This document shows, piece after piece, positions 44,480 through 53,242 of a stretch of DNA of 64,000 nt; the stretch's first letter is position 1, and every line of letters begins with the position of its first letter. Below the pieces are notes generated by a model. The model searched no databases. It was not told the DNA's origin and was given only the letters and a program-made list of their open reading frames with translations. Made by a program: the position numbers and the translations under genes. The DNA lies in assembly GCF_021442025.1 (NCBI RefSeq), contig NZ_CP090446.1:2666001-2730000 (forward strand), read 5' to 3'. The DNA comes from Sphingobacterium sp. SRCM116780 (GTDB taxonomy: Bacteria > Bacteroidota > Bacteroidia > Sphingobacteriales > Sphingobacteriaceae).

Positions 44480-44779
44480 TTATTTCAGACGCTCAATTTG
44501 TTGTATGAGATCTTGTTCTGATATCAATCCGGTGTGTCTCCAAAAGATAGTACCATTTTTATCTAAAAGCACGAGCGTAGGAACCGCCCGTATAGAAAAT
44601 TTAATTGATAGCTCGCCTTCTTCATCAACATCTATTCGTCTTACATCTGCTAAATCATTTATTTTTTGTTCTACTTGATTTACGATAGGGGTTAACATCT
44701 TGCACGGACCGCACCATGCCGCAGAAAATTGTAGTAGTAGTGGTCTTTCAATATTTTTGAAAGTATTTGAATCATTCAT
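44480..44779 (-). CDS. trxA: Thioredoxin
   Basis: The 99-residue protein is a minimal thioredoxin: strand LLLQFSA, redox motif WCGPC (Cys23, Cys26), VRRIDVDEEGELSIKFSIRAVPTLVLLDKNG with the cis-proline, and a C-terminal helix. It lacks a signal peptide and should act in the cytoplasm with the TrxB encoded next. It differs from the larger periplasmic thioredoxins near the left end of the window. The gene symbol reflects family, not a proven orthologue. Confidence 0.9.
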   Translation of the reverse strand: MNDSNTFKNIERPLLLQFSAAWCGPCKMLTPIVNQVEQKINDLADVRRIDVDEEGELSIKFSIRAVPTLVLLDKNGTIFWRHTGLISEQDLIQQIERLK

Positions 44780-44830
44780 AAGTATACGATTGAATTTGAT
44801 AATTTAAATAATGGGTGAGAAATATCTATC

Positions 44831-45124
44831 TTAATAAGAATAACATTGCAGAGAAAGAACTTGCTGATAGCATTCCCATTTTTTTCCACAATCCTTGTTG
44901 TTTTTGAGTACGACAAAATTTGGAATATCATATATATGATATTGACTGGAACTTATTTGTTCTCTGTTAACGGCGATTTGCTTGGTCGCTAACCAATCAA
45001 GCCACTTTTGGATGATCGTTTCCAAAATTGGTTTCATCATCATACTCGATTGACACCGCTTTGTATAAAATTGTAAAAGATTTAGATCTTCAACACTCTG
45101 AATTTTATTTTCTGAATTTACCAT
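44831..45124 (-). CDS. Divergent thioredoxin-fold protein with CxxS motif
   Basis: The 97-residue protein aligns with the neighbouring thioredoxin over the first strand (LNLLQFYTKRC), but the redox motif is CQSS (Cys24, Ser27) in place of CGPC. YDIPNFVVLKNN keeps the cis-proline. The C-terminal part is changed and adds three more cysteines (DCGKKWECYQQVLSLQCYSY). A CxxS active site can form mixed disulfides but cannot complete dithiol reduction. The gene lies 51 bp upstream of trx in the same direction. Thioredoxin ancestry is inferred from the strand and proline pattern. Confidence 0.6.
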   Translation of the reverse strand: MVNSENKIQSVEDLNLLQFYTKRCQSSMMMKPILETIIQKWLDWLATKQIAVNREQISSSQYHIYDIPNFVVLKNNKDCGKKWECYQQVLSLQCYSY

Positions 45125-45210
45125 GTCCTAAAATTTGATAGTACAAAATTAACGGACATGATAGAGAATAGCCTGACACTTACAGGAGGGAAAATGGCAC
45201 AAATCACATA

Positions 45211-46170
45211 TTAGTGATGTTTGTGTTGTTTGCGAAATTGTAAAGGACTAAGTCCGGTGAGTTTTTTAAAAAAGCGTCCAAAATAAGAGTCGTCTACGAA
45301 ATTAAGCTCTGAAGCAATCATAGATACTGTACTATTGGTTTGCAACAAACGAGATTTTGCTTCTTGTATGAGCTGTTTGTGAATAAAATAACTTGCTGAA
45401 AATCCAGAAATCTCTTTTACTACATCATTTAAGTAATGGGGATGAACATTCAACATTTCGGCATATGCTGTCACTTGTTTTTTTTCAAGAAAGTGCCGAT
45501 TGACCAAAAGTTGAAATTGAGCGACCAATTGCTCTTTACGAGAAAGATTAAATGTTTCTGCTATACTTTTATCGTTATAAATACGCTCAGCTTCCAAAAG
45601 GATAATATTTAAAAACATTCTGACAAGCAGATCATCGTTAAACGTCTTTTTCTGGCATTTTTCAAGATTCAACTTCCAAAACAGATGCTGCATCATTTGT
45701 GTTTCCCGATCAGAAAGATTTACAAAGGGAACTTTATCCAGTTGAAAGAATGGAAATTGGTTAAGCTTGATCTGATGTTTAATGCAAAGCAGGAAATAAT
45801 CTGCATCAAACATACAGAGCATTCCTTTTAGGTCTTCACTCCACGATTCAATGGAATGAATCTGATTTTCAGGAATAAAATACATGCTTTGCGGACCAAA
45901 ATGATAGTGTTGATGTCCGATATTTTCTGCTACCTCACCCGAAGTCAAGAGAATAATGCTGTAAAATTTTCTCCGAACCTGATGCCCGACATGTTGGTTT
46001 TGTAATTTCTGAATATCTTCTAAAGCGACAATTTCAAGAAAACCACTACCGTGTGCATATTCAATATCATTACATTCGGCACAATAGGAATAATGAACAT
46101 CCTCAAGATAAAATTTCTTGAATTCCTGAGCATTATTAATTTCTTTGATTTTAGAAGGGTTGTTCATCAT
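45211..46170 (-). CDS. AraC-family transcriptional regulator
   Basis: The ATG at 46170 (or the next codon) is preferred to an upstream TTG. The protein (319 residues) has an N-terminal cupin-like sensing domain (HYHFGPQSMYFIPENQIHSIESW) and a C-terminal double helix-turn-helix: VTAYAEMLNVHPHYLNDVVKEISGFSASYFIHKQLI and VSMIASELNFVDDSYFGRFFKKLTGLSPLQFRKQ. Two Cys in HYSYCAECNDIEYAHG near the N-terminus could be a redox or metal sensor. It is 86 bp upstream of the thiol-redox cluster on the same strand and probably regulates it. Confidence 0.9.
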   Translation of the reverse strand: MMNNPSKIKEINNAQEFKKFYLEDVHYSYCAECNDIEYAHGSGFLEIVALEDIQKLQNQHVGHQVRRKFYSIILLTSGEVAENIGHQHYHFGPQSMYFIPENQIHSIESWSEDLKGMLCMFDADYFLLCIKHQIKLNQFPFFQLDKVPFVNLSDRETQMMQHLFWKLNLEKCQKKTFNDDLLVRMFLNIILLEAERIYNDKSIAETFNLSRKEQLVAQFQLLVNRHFLEKKQVTAYAEMLNVHPHYLNDVVKEISGFSASYFIHKQLIQEAKSRLLQTNSTVSMIASELNFVDDSYFGRFFKKLTGLSPLQFRKQHKHH

Positions 46171-46300
46171 GGTCCATTTCAAACATCTTTGCCTAGTAAA
46201 ATTACGTAATCTGCCTACTAATGATGAACATATCCTGGTATTTTACATTCAAATTGTAATCTATTGTTTTCAAAAGAACTCTATTCTTCAATAGACAATC

Positions 46301-47359
46301 TTAAGCCGCAATTCTCCGCATTAAGCTTTCCAAAGGACCACGTTGATATTTCTTGGTCCAATAGATACTAAAATAGAAGCTAGCCACAAAGAACAACGAA
46401 GAAACTAGAAGCACAAAAAGTGGTGAGCTCCATCCTGTATGTTCACCCCGCCATATTGAAATTAATAATAGTCCCACTGTCAGATGGATCACATAATGGG
46501 TAAGGGTCATTTGTCCTGTTTTTGCAAGATTTATTGCCCATTTTTTATTGGCATAGCGCTCTCCTATCAACATAAAAAAACCAATAATTACCAGACCAAA
46601 ACCGGTAGTGCTCAATAAAAATGGAAAAAGTGGTGGGATATAATCTGCAGTAAAAAATTCAATAACTTGGGGATTGGTTGCTGTATTTTCTACTACATAT
46701 TGCATAATTTCTATCGTTATATAGAGTGCTGCTCCAGTAATAATTACCTTCTTATGCAATGCTACATCGGTCCAGTGTAAACGACCCAAAAACATGCCTA
46801 TGGCAAAATAAGAGAACCATGGAAATATGGGGTTCCAGCCATTATAGAATGTATTTCGTAAGAAGCCTTTAAACGTCCATAAATCTAGATAAGTTAAATT
46901 ATTAAGATTCCAACCTGTTTCATAAGGAATGAGCATCAACAGTACATGGAAAACGGTTATTGTGATTATTGCAATAATCAGGAAGAGTTTTTTATCAAGA
47001 AAAAGGATAGCAGAAGCGATCAATATATAACATCCATACAGGTGCAATATATCTGCTGACCACCAAAATGAAAATAACAAGCCAAAAACAAATAAAAAAG
47101 CAGCTCTTTTTATAAGTGTAAGTCGAAGATGGCTACGATCTTCAGCACTATACTCCTTGATACGATTACTCATTAAAGCAACCCCCATACCTGCAAGCAT
47201 GACAAACACCGTACTGGAATTACCACTAAATAGCCCCAAAAACTTTCCTAAAAAACTATCATCCTTAGCGTTACCAAAGACAATGTTAAAATTGACGATA
47301 AACATTCCAAAAATGGCGTAAGCACGCGCTAGATCGAAACCGATAATTCTTTGCTTCAT
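46301..47359 (-). CDS. DUF418-type polytopic membrane protein
   Basis: The 352-residue protein has about nine membrane segments. It begins RIIGFDLARAYAIFGMFIVNF and ends in YFSIYWTKKYQRGPLESLMRRI, a C-terminal signature of DUF418/YeiB-like proteins, a group related to acyltransferase-type membrane proteins. The segment LFSGNSSTVFVMLAGMGVALM is also typical. No substrate is known. It lies between the AraC gene and a Crp-family gene, all on the minus strand, with a 68 bp gap on the Crp side. Confidence 0.8.
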   Translation of the reverse strand: MKQRIIGFDLARAYAIFGMFIVNFNIVFGNAKDDSFLGKFLGLFSGNSSTVFVMLAGMGVALMSNRIKEYSAEDRSHLRLTLIKRAAFLFVFGLLFSFWWSADILHLYGCYILIASAILFLDKKLFLIIAIITITVFHVLLMLIPYETGWNLNNLTYLDLWTFKGFLRNTFYNGWNPIFPWFSYFAIGMFLGRLHWTDVALHKKVIITGAALYITIEIMQYVVENTATNPQVIEFFTADYIPPLFPFLLSTTGFGLVIIGFFMLIGERYANKKWAINLAKTGQMTLTHYVIHLTVGLLLISIWRGEHTGWSSPLFVLLVSSLFFVASFYFSIYWTKKYQRGPLESLMRRIAA

Positions 47360-47427
47360 ATTGTTTAAAAACTGTTTAGCAAAGTTGATGAAACCAAGCA
47401 GGATTACATTTGACCTAAGTCAAAAAA

Positions 47428-47994
47428 TCAGATCCTGGAACGAATCCTACTTAAGGTTTCGAGAGAAATGCCTAGATAAGAAGCAATATGAGTAAGTTTA
47501 ATTTGATGAAAATACTTCGGAGACATTTGAATTAATTTTGTGTAGCGCTCAGTAGCACTCAACACATTAAAATCAAACAATCTTTCCTCAAGCCATGCGG
47601 CATACATTTCGGTAAATAACAAATCATACTCGACCAATTTAGGAAATGACTGCTTAACTTTTTGAAAATTATCACGAGAAATACATTTCACACGGAGGTC
47701 CGTCACACATTCAATTACCTCTTCACTTGGTTTTTGCAATAGATAACTATTAAAAGAAAGTGCTACATCATCTGCAAAGTAAAATTCTGTGGTCATCTCT
47801 TTTTTATCTCCATTGTAGAATTTTCTTGCAACCCCATCTATTATGGTAAAGCTAAATTTACATATGTCTCCCTGTTTTAAAATGAAATCACCCTTTTTAA
47901 AGGTCTTTTCAATGGATATATCTTCCACAGCTCGTAAAGTCTGTTCATCTAGTGTTTCTATAAATTGTTCGAGCTTTTGGTAGTACAAGTTCAT
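47428..47994 (-). CDS. Crp/Fnr-family transcriptional regulator
   Basis: The 188-residue protein has a cyclic-nucleotide-binding-type beta barrel (about 20-110: FKKGDFILKQGDICKFSFTIIDGVARKFY) and a C-terminal winged helix (about 140-188: LSATERYTKLIQMSPKYFHQIKLTHIASYLGISLETLSRIRSRI). The C-terminus of this Bacteroidota subgroup is short. The first two thirds of the gene plus its upstream region are duplicated at 51394-51864 with a truncated copy. It probably controls the DUF418 gene or itself; the ligand is unknown. Confidence 0.9.
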   Translation of the reverse strand: MNLYYQKLEQFIETLDEQTLRAVEDISIEKTFKKGDFILKQGDICKFSFTIIDGVARKFYNGDKKEMTTEFYFADDVALSFNSYLLQKPSEEVIECVTDLRVKCISRDNFQKVKQSFPKLVEYDLLFTEMYAAWLEERLFDFNVLSATERYTKLIQMSPKYFHQIKLTHIASYLGISLETLSRIRSRI

Positions 47995-48172
47995 TTTACG
48001 AAATTAATAAATATAGCTATGTATTTTAACAGGGCTGAACTATAAATTTATCATTTCAATTTCTACATGTTAATTAAAAGACAAACCTTTTTCATTACCA
48101 TACTATCTTTACTCATTACCTGAAACATATACTTTTCTTATACTACCATTTATGAGTCCTAAACACTTGAAT
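47702..48172. repeat. 471 bp direct repeat, left copy (intact crp side)
   Basis: From GTCACAC at 47702 to CTTGAAT at 48172 the sequence matches 51394-51864 in the same orientation and the same length, with scattered substitutions (roughly 85-90% identical by eye). It contains codons for about the first 98 residues of the Crp protein and 178 bp of upstream DNA. Confidence 0.8.
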
Positions 48173-48192
48173 ATCAAATAAATTTGATTCAC

Positions 48193-48246
48193 CTTATTCA
48201 CAAAAAAAAAGTCCTCCACATAGCGGAGGACTTCAATTTTACTGTC
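48193..48246 (-). repeat. Relic copy of the tRNA-Pro trailer and terminator
   Basis: This block has the same layout as 63643-63693: TAT(T/C)CACAAAAAAA, a hairpin (GTCCTCC...GGAGGAC here), then CTTCAATTTTA(C/T)TGTCG. At 63693 the tRNA-Pro gene follows; here the sequence breaks off into unrelated DNA. The hairpin stem (48209-48217 with 48225-48233) is intact and could end transcription from the right. Confidence 0.55.
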
Positions 48247-48264
48247 GATTTCACAGTACAATTT

Positions 48265-48537
48265 TCGAACTATTTTTTTGAGGATTTAAGGAAATTGGTA
48301 TCCGTAAATGATGATTATTTAGTTTTTAAAAATAAATTTTTGAATGAAAAGAAACAAATAGACAGAGGTGTATATCGAATTACAATGTTTAATGCGCCTT
48401 ACAAAGCGCAAGTATGAGCAGAGTTGTTGAAAGAATGTGGGTTTAATAATGTTGATTATACATTTAGGGAGGGCAATATCCCCACTCCTCACATAATTAC
48501 ATTGATGTTACGCCGAAAAAAAACAAATCATAGATGA
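48265..48537 (+). pseudogene. C-terminal relic of a SAM-dependent methyltransferase
   Basis: One frame reads FFEDLRKLVSVNDDYLVFKN, KQIDRGVYRITMFNAPYKAQV, then a TGA at 48415-48417, then AELLKECGFNNVDYTFREGN and LMLRRKK to a stop at 48535. The 'ELLKECGFNNV' segment after a 'YKAQV' helix is the usual end of class I methyltransferases. The N-terminal SAM-binding half is absent. One in-frame stop and the missing front make it a pseudogene. The family call rests on a short pattern. Confidence 0.45.
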
Positions 48538-48623
48538 AGCGCATGAATTAAAAAGATATACAATCCAATTAAGCGTAAATGATAAAACATGACCGTATTT
48601 CGTACGTTTTACAGAATCGTATT

Positions 48624-51188
48624 TTACTTACCGTTCAATTTCTTTAATCGCTCTTTTGCTAGAGGGATAACATCATCATCTCCTTCATAATTTTCAATCA
48701 CACTTTCCAACGTGCTCTTCGCCTGAAATTTATCGCCTTTGCCAACATAGGCATCCGCAAGCAGGATGAAGCTCTTGGCCACCCAATAGTCTTGTGATCC
48801 CATGTTGTTGATCACATCGAAGGCTGTTTTCTCAGCTTTATCATATTGTTTGTTTTCATACTGTAATTGTCCTAGGCGGTACCGCGCTTCTGCACCGACT
48901 GCCTTTTGGCTCTTTTGTGCCGCTAGATTTAGCTCCTTCATGGCAGACTCCACGTTCCCTTCCTTCAACATGAGTCGTGCGTCGTACAAATGTGCTATAG
49001 CAATTTCCTCCTCAGTTGCCTGATCATAAGTCTTTACCAACATCGAATACTTGGCAGCCTGCTCTAAATCACCGATTTCGAAATAACACTTCATCAGGTT
49101 CGTTACCGCATAGCCATAACGTTCTTTGTATTCTGAAGTGAGCTCTAGTTTTTTGAGGTGCACGATGGCCTCGTTGTATTCCTTCAAATCCAGATATAAG
49201 GCTGCTACCGTCAGCAAGGTGTTCTCTGTATACTGACTCGTCCAGTCGTTTAGGATAATATTCAGGTCATGCAGCGCTTCCTTGGGGCGCCCACTATTGT
49301 ACAAACTCACCCCACGGATATAACGGGCATATTTTTCCTGTCTGGGTTTCGGAAATTTATCAAAATACGCATTGATCGCTTCCACGGCGGCCCCATATGC
49401 CTTTTTAGAAAACAAGGAATTGGCTACCTGGAAAGCCATGTTATCCTGTTCTGCGGGACTCAGATCACTGATATTAACGTTGGTCGCGTAATTAATATAA
49501 CTCTTAGCATCACCCTGATCCAGGTATATATTTTCAATGGAACGCATAGCCTGCTGTGCCTCGGCAGTCGCGCTATGTTCCTCTATCACCTTTTGAAAAG
49601 TGGCTTTCGCAGCTTCGGTTTCATCTTTATTGTACTGAACCAATCCGATGGTCATCAATGCCCGGGGAACATAGCTGCTACGCGGGTATTGTTCTATCAT
49701 CTTCTGCAAGCCTTCAATAGCGATATCGTAATCTCCTTTAGTGAAATACGTATATGGTATCTCAAAGGCTACGTCATCTGCGTAGTTCGAATTTGGAAAT
49801 TGTTCGATAACAGACCTCAGGATACTGAGCTTGGTTTTATTGTCGCCCTGTAATCCATGAAGAATACCACGCTGGAACAGTGCATAGTCCTGATTAGGAG
49901 CTTTGCTGTTGATCAACTCATCGTAATATTGATTAGCTCGGTCGTAATTGCGCACGGCTAGATACGAATCACCCAAACGTGCGATCACGTCATAACGTAC
50001 TTTATCCTCCATTGAACTTCCCTCAAGAGACATAAAGCGTTCAAAATATCCGGCTGCCATATCAAAGCTGTTATTACGGAACGCCGCATAAGCCAAGCCA
50101 TAGTTCGCGTAATTGTATACATCCGTGTTTCGTGCAGCGGGCAACCGAAGGAACCGTGAAAAGTTATCAACAGCTTCCCCGTACTTGCGCACTTCATACA
50201 TCGCCTCCGCTTTCCAATACGTGGCCAACGCCGCCATTTCCGCATCGATTGGGAATTTTTCGGATCGCATGAACATGGATATGCTGTTTTCAAAAGCACG
50301 CTCATTATAAAACTCCAATCCGCGATAATACGTTGCTTTTTGATAGATTATATCGTCTTCCCGCTCCCTATTGTCGAACATTTCTAACAGACTTACCCCT
50401 GCATGTAAATTACTCGTACCCAACAAGATATCAGCCGACAGTGTTTCTTCAGTCTCTGATTCTCTAGTCTTCGGACCATGATCCCTATATTTCTGAGCAA
50501 TATATTCCTGTGCGACTTTCAAGGTAGCTGGGGTGGAGTCCAATTCATATAAGATTTTAGCATAGTTAAACAGCCCATCCTCTTTCAGTATCGGATCGAA
50601 ATCCAATTTGGACGCTTGGGCAAATGCATTGCTAGCACCTTGCTTATCCCCGGTTTCTAGGGCGATATGGCCTAAAGTAATCAGCGAGCTTTGATAAAAG
50701 GCATCCGAAGCTGTCAACTTCTTCATAATAGAGGCCGCTCTTTCGTATTCGCGTGCTTGGTAGGCCAGGTAGCCGATCCGGTAATTATCGATATTGTTTT
50801 GCGAAGCATCAGGGTGCCGTTTCAGTACGATACTGTAATAAGCTTGTTTGAATTTGTTTTTTGCAAAATATCTGTCAGCGGCGATCTTGCGAAGCTCAAC
50901 CTCTAGCGCTTGACGATCAAAATTCATATCCGGAGTTCGGCGCATCTTGACGGCATCGGCCAATATCGGCCGATATTCGCGTACGACATCCATAGAATCT
51001 ATAATCGCAGGTTGATTTTCGCCTTGTTGCTCACTAGGTTGTCGCTTTTCTTTCTGTTTTTTCTCCTCTTCCTGTGCATATCCCATAACCAGCACTGCTA
51101 AAAAGACCCCGGTAAGCAGGTATTTCAGGTAGTTATAGCCATTCCTTTCTTTCAGTATCATTCTTTTTCCGTATTCGTTCTTATCCAT
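48624..51188 (-). CDS. Large periplasmic TPR-repeat protein
   Basis: The 854-residue protein has an N-terminal membrane/signal segment (about 20-38, YLLTGVFLAVLVMGYAQ) followed by tandem TPR units almost to the end (for example YRIGYLAYQAREYERAASIMKKL, YAAFRNNSFDMAAGYFERFM and YTYFTKGDYDIAIEGLQKMIEQYPRSSYVPRALMTIGLVQYNKDETEAAKATFQKVIEEH). Such proteins are scaffolds for envelope complexes. The gene is visibly richer in G+C than its neighbours and lies between the two 471 bp repeats, suggesting that it was moved in. It has its own -7 element at 51245-51252. Confidence 0.88.
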   Translation of the reverse strand: MDKNEYGKRMILKERNGYNYLKYLLTGVFLAVLVMGYAQEEEKKQKEKRQPSEQQGENQPAIIDSMDVVREYRPILADAVKMRRTPDMNFDRQALEVELRKIAADRYFAKNKFKQAYYSIVLKRHPDASQNNIDNYRIGYLAYQAREYERAASIMKKLTASDAFYQSSLITLGHIALETGDKQGASNAFAQASKLDFDPILKEDGLFNYAKILYELDSTPATLKVAQEYIAQKYRDHGPKTRESETEETLSADILLGTSNLHAGVSLLEMFDNREREDDIIYQKATYYRGLEFYNERAFENSISMFMRSEKFPIDAEMAALATYWKAEAMYEVRKYGEAVDNFSRFLRLPAARNTDVYNYANYGLAYAAFRNNSFDMAAGYFERFMSLEGSSMEDKVRYDVIARLGDSYLAVRNYDRANQYYDELINSKAPNQDYALFQRGILHGLQGDNKTKLSILRSVIEQFPNSNYADDVAFEIPYTYFTKGDYDIAIEGLQKMIEQYPRSSYVPRALMTIGLVQYNKDETEAAKATFQKVIEEHSATAEAQQAMRSIENIYLDQGDAKSYINYATNVNISDLSPAEQDNMAFQVANSLFSKKAYGAAVEAINAYFDKFPKPRQEKYARYIRGVSLYNSGRPKEALHDLNIILNDWTSQYTENTLLTVAALYLDLKEYNEAIVHLKKLELTSEYKERYGYAVTNLMKCYFEIGDLEQAAKYSMLVKTYDQATEEEIAIAHLYDARLMLKEGNVESAMKELNLAAQKSQKAVGAEARYRLGQLQYENKQYDKAEKTAFDVINNMGSQDYWVAKSFILLADAYVGKGDKFQAKSTLESVIENYEGDDDVIPLAKERLKKLNGK

Positions 51189-51244
51189 ATACCTATTTCA
51201 ACTCTGACTTACTGTCAAAATTCATTCCATAGACGCCCATAAAG

Positions 51245-51252
51245 CAAATATA
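51245..51252 (-). promoter_or_regulatory. -7 promoter element for the TPR gene
   Basis: TATATTTG on the minus strand lies 57 bp before the ATG at 51188 and matches TAnnTTTG. No clear TTTG lies at the -33 distance. Confidence 0.5.
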
Positions 51253-51374
51253 CGCATACAAATCATGCAGGAACTTATGTATCCCATTCTTACCGCCTAC
51301 ACTTTTTTGGAAATTGTATTTTCTCTGATACGCTGTTCAGTAAAGTCAAGGCACTCTATAAGATACGATTTCAT

Positions 51375-51686
51375 TTAACTGTCGTATCCATCAGTCACAC
51401 ATTCAATTATCTCTTCACTTGGTTTCTGCAATAGATAACTATTAAAAGAAAGTGCCACATCATCGGCAAAGTAAAATTCTGTGGTCATCTCTTTTTGATC
51501 TCCGCTGTAGAATTTTCTTACAACTCCATCTATTATGGTAAAGCTGAATTTACATATATCTCCCTGCTTTAAAAGGAAATTACCCTTTTTAAAGGTCTTT
51601 TCAACGGATATACCTTCAACAGATCGTAAAGTCTGTTCATCTCGTGTTTCTATAAATTGTTCGAACTTCTGGTAGTACAAGTTCAT
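51375..51686 (-). pseudogene. Truncated second copy of the Crp/Fnr regulator gene
   Basis: The frame encodes 103 residues. The first 98 are nearly identical to the intact Crp protein at 47428-47994 (MNLYYQKFEQFIETRDEQTL and so on), ending at IIECVTD. It then runs into five unrelated residues (GYDS plus stop) where the repeat ends at 51394. The winged helix is absent, so it cannot bind DNA. A truncated sensor domain could still be made, since the upstream region is copied too. Confidence 0.8.
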
Positions 51687-51864
51687 TTTACGAAATGAAT
51701 AAATATACCCATGTGTCCTAACAGGGCTGAACTATAAACTTACCTTTTCAACATCTGCAAGTTTAATTAAGATGATTTTTTTCCACTACCATAATGTCTT
51801 TTACGCAATACCTGAAAAAATTTGTTTTTTCTATGCTACCATTTATGCGATCTAAATACTTGAA
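51394..51864. repeat. 471 bp direct repeat, right copy (truncated crp side)
   Basis: This matches 47702-48172 end to end and in orientation. The right end reaches into the gene at 51836-52495, whose last eight or so residues (QVFRSHKW) are encoded by repeat sequence. Confidence 0.8.
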
Positions 51865-52495
51865 TTTTGTCTAATATTTTAGCATTATACATGGCAAAAT
51901 CCTTATACTCTGGCATGGTTGATATTTCCTTTACTACATTTCCAAATTCTATCGCGGTAACAGTATCATATTCCTTTTCACATGCATCAAACTTTGTTTT
52001 ATCTGTTTCATTTATGGCCTTTTCAAACTTTTTTTCTAACGCCTCTAATTTATCTAAATATTTGTTTGCCAAATCATTATCCAAACTTGGTTTTTCCGTA
52101 TTCATAATTTCGTCTTGTGTTTTCTTTTGACCTTCTTCTATACTTGCCTTTATATCCTCAATTGAAGTAGATTTACTGCTTGTAGAAAAAATTATTCCGT
52201 AAAAACCCAAAACTGCAATCACTAAAAACACAAGTAAATACATGGATTTACCTTCGTTTTTAGTGAATTTTTTGTAAGCAAAATACATTAAACCTGCGCC
52301 TAAAATCAACATTCCTACTGCTAAACCTATGTTACCAAAGATTTCATAAACTGGTAATAAAATTCTTGGTACACGATAAGATGCCTGTTCTGAAAAATAA
52401 GTGCTACCCATACTAAAAATACCTGCCCCTACCAAAGCGATAGCAAAAGATTTGATTTTTTCTATGGTTACTAGTGTTGAATTTTTTTCTATCAT
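51836..52495 (-). CDS. Unknown membrane protein with coiled-coil-like cytoplasmic or periplasmic part
   Basis: The ATG at 52495 (MIEKNSTLVTIEK) is preferred. The protein (219 residues) has three membrane segments in its first half (FAIALVGAGIFSMGSTYF, IFGNIGLAVGMLILGAGLMYFAY, LLVFLVIAVLGFYGIIF). A charged helical part follows (IEDIKASIEEGQKKTQDEIMNTEK and YLDKLEALEKKFEKAINETDKTKFD). Its C-terminal residues are encoded by the 471 bp repeat, so the original end may have been replaced. It is the last gene of a four-gene minus-strand set (53978 to 51836). No family is recognised. Confidence 0.65.
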   Translation of the reverse strand: MIEKNSTLVTIEKIKSFAIALVGAGIFSMGSTYFSEQASYRVPRILLPVYEIFGNIGLAVGMLILGAGLMYFAYKKFTKNEGKSMYLLVFLVIAVLGFYGIIFSTSSKSTSIEDIKASIEEGQKKTQDEIMNTEKPSLDNDLANKYLDKLEALEKKFEKAINETDKTKFDACEKEYDTVTAIEFGNVVKEISTMPEYKDFAMYNAKILDKIQVFRSHKW

Positions 52496-52565
52496 AATTT
52501 TAAAATTTAACATTTATTTGGTACTAAAGTTCAATCGAAGAACAGATGTCGAATTTTGAAATACA

Positions 52566-52618
52566 GCCTACCTGACGCCACCGTGAATAGCACTGTAAGA
52601 AACCCTTGTTTGGCAGTA
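52566..52618 (-). repeat. Cassette-end element A, imperfect palindrome at the 3' end of a gene
   Basis: Read on the minus strand, the block starts TACTGCC within 1 bp of the TAG stop of the gene at 52619, contains CAGTGCTATTCACGG, and ends CAGGTAGGC. CTGCC at the start pairs with GGTAG at the end. Two related blocks occupy the same position after other genes (57151-57201 and 58549-58603). Confidence 0.6.
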
Positions 52619-53116
52619 CTATTTTAAAGGATCTATTCTTAGTTGTTCCCACTCCCAAGCATATTCACCTGTATTGGGGTCTTTCTCTGGTTCTGCTTCT
52701 TTAATTCTTTTTAATGTAAAGGAAATTTTAATTTTTTCATTATAACGATGCTCCTTTCCTTCATTATCGTAAACTTTTAAGTCTTTAGGAGTGAATGTAG
52801 TCGGTAAAGAAAACTCATTTTTTCCATTTCCGTTCCAGACCTTAAAAAAGTCAATATGGTTGTTGTTTTCATCTTCAAACATCAAACTTGTAGGTTGTCC
52901 CAAATTTATTGTAATATCAGAATTAGACACGGAAAAAGTTCCTATTAACGCGATACGTTTGCCGTCGCTTTCAGTCTGTTTCTTCATCTCTTTAAATACA
53001 TTTGGAGAAACAACTTCCGCTTCTGTTTTTGAAGCAAAAGGATTATATCCAGTTTGCCATAGTACAATAGCTGCGACTCCTAAAATTGTTAGTCCGTATT
53101 GCAGTATCTTTTTCAT
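52619..53116 (-). CDS. Unknown membrane-anchored protein
   Basis: The 165-residue protein has one N-terminal membrane anchor (about 5-22, LQYGLTILGVAAIVLWQTGY) and an extracytoplasmic domain that looks beta-rich (RIALIGTFSVSNSDITINLGQPTSLMFEDENNNHIDFFKVW and KIKISFTLKRIK). No domain is recognised. It belongs to the array of small envelope genes downstream of the LytTR-type site at 54517. Its stop codon is immediately followed by the imperfect palindrome A. Confidence 0.6.
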   Translation of the reverse strand: MKKILQYGLTILGVAAIVLWQTGYNPFASKTEAEVVSPNVFKEMKKQTESDGKRIALIGTFSVSNSDITINLGQPTSLMFEDENNNHIDFFKVWNGNGKNEFSLPTTFTPKDLKVYDNEGKEHRYNEKIKISFTLKRIKEAEPEKDPNTGEYAWEWEQLRIDPLK

Positions 53117-53242
53117 ATAATTTCAATATTTATGTATAGTAATACTATTGAGGTCGTATTAGAAAATCGATTTATGACCATCTTCTTGTATTGCAAAATA
53201 AATTATGCAAGTTGAAGTGTTTTTGAAATTGCTAATTATCCC

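Noticed and set aside
49269..49853. Plus-strand open frame of 194 codons inside the TPR gene
   Set aside because: It is antisense to a long, clearly coding TPR gene; the length follows from the higher GC of that gene.
47702..51864. Composite transposon with the 471 bp repeats as IS copies
   Set aside because: The repeats encode a Crp regulator part, not a transposase, and have no terminal inverted repeats.
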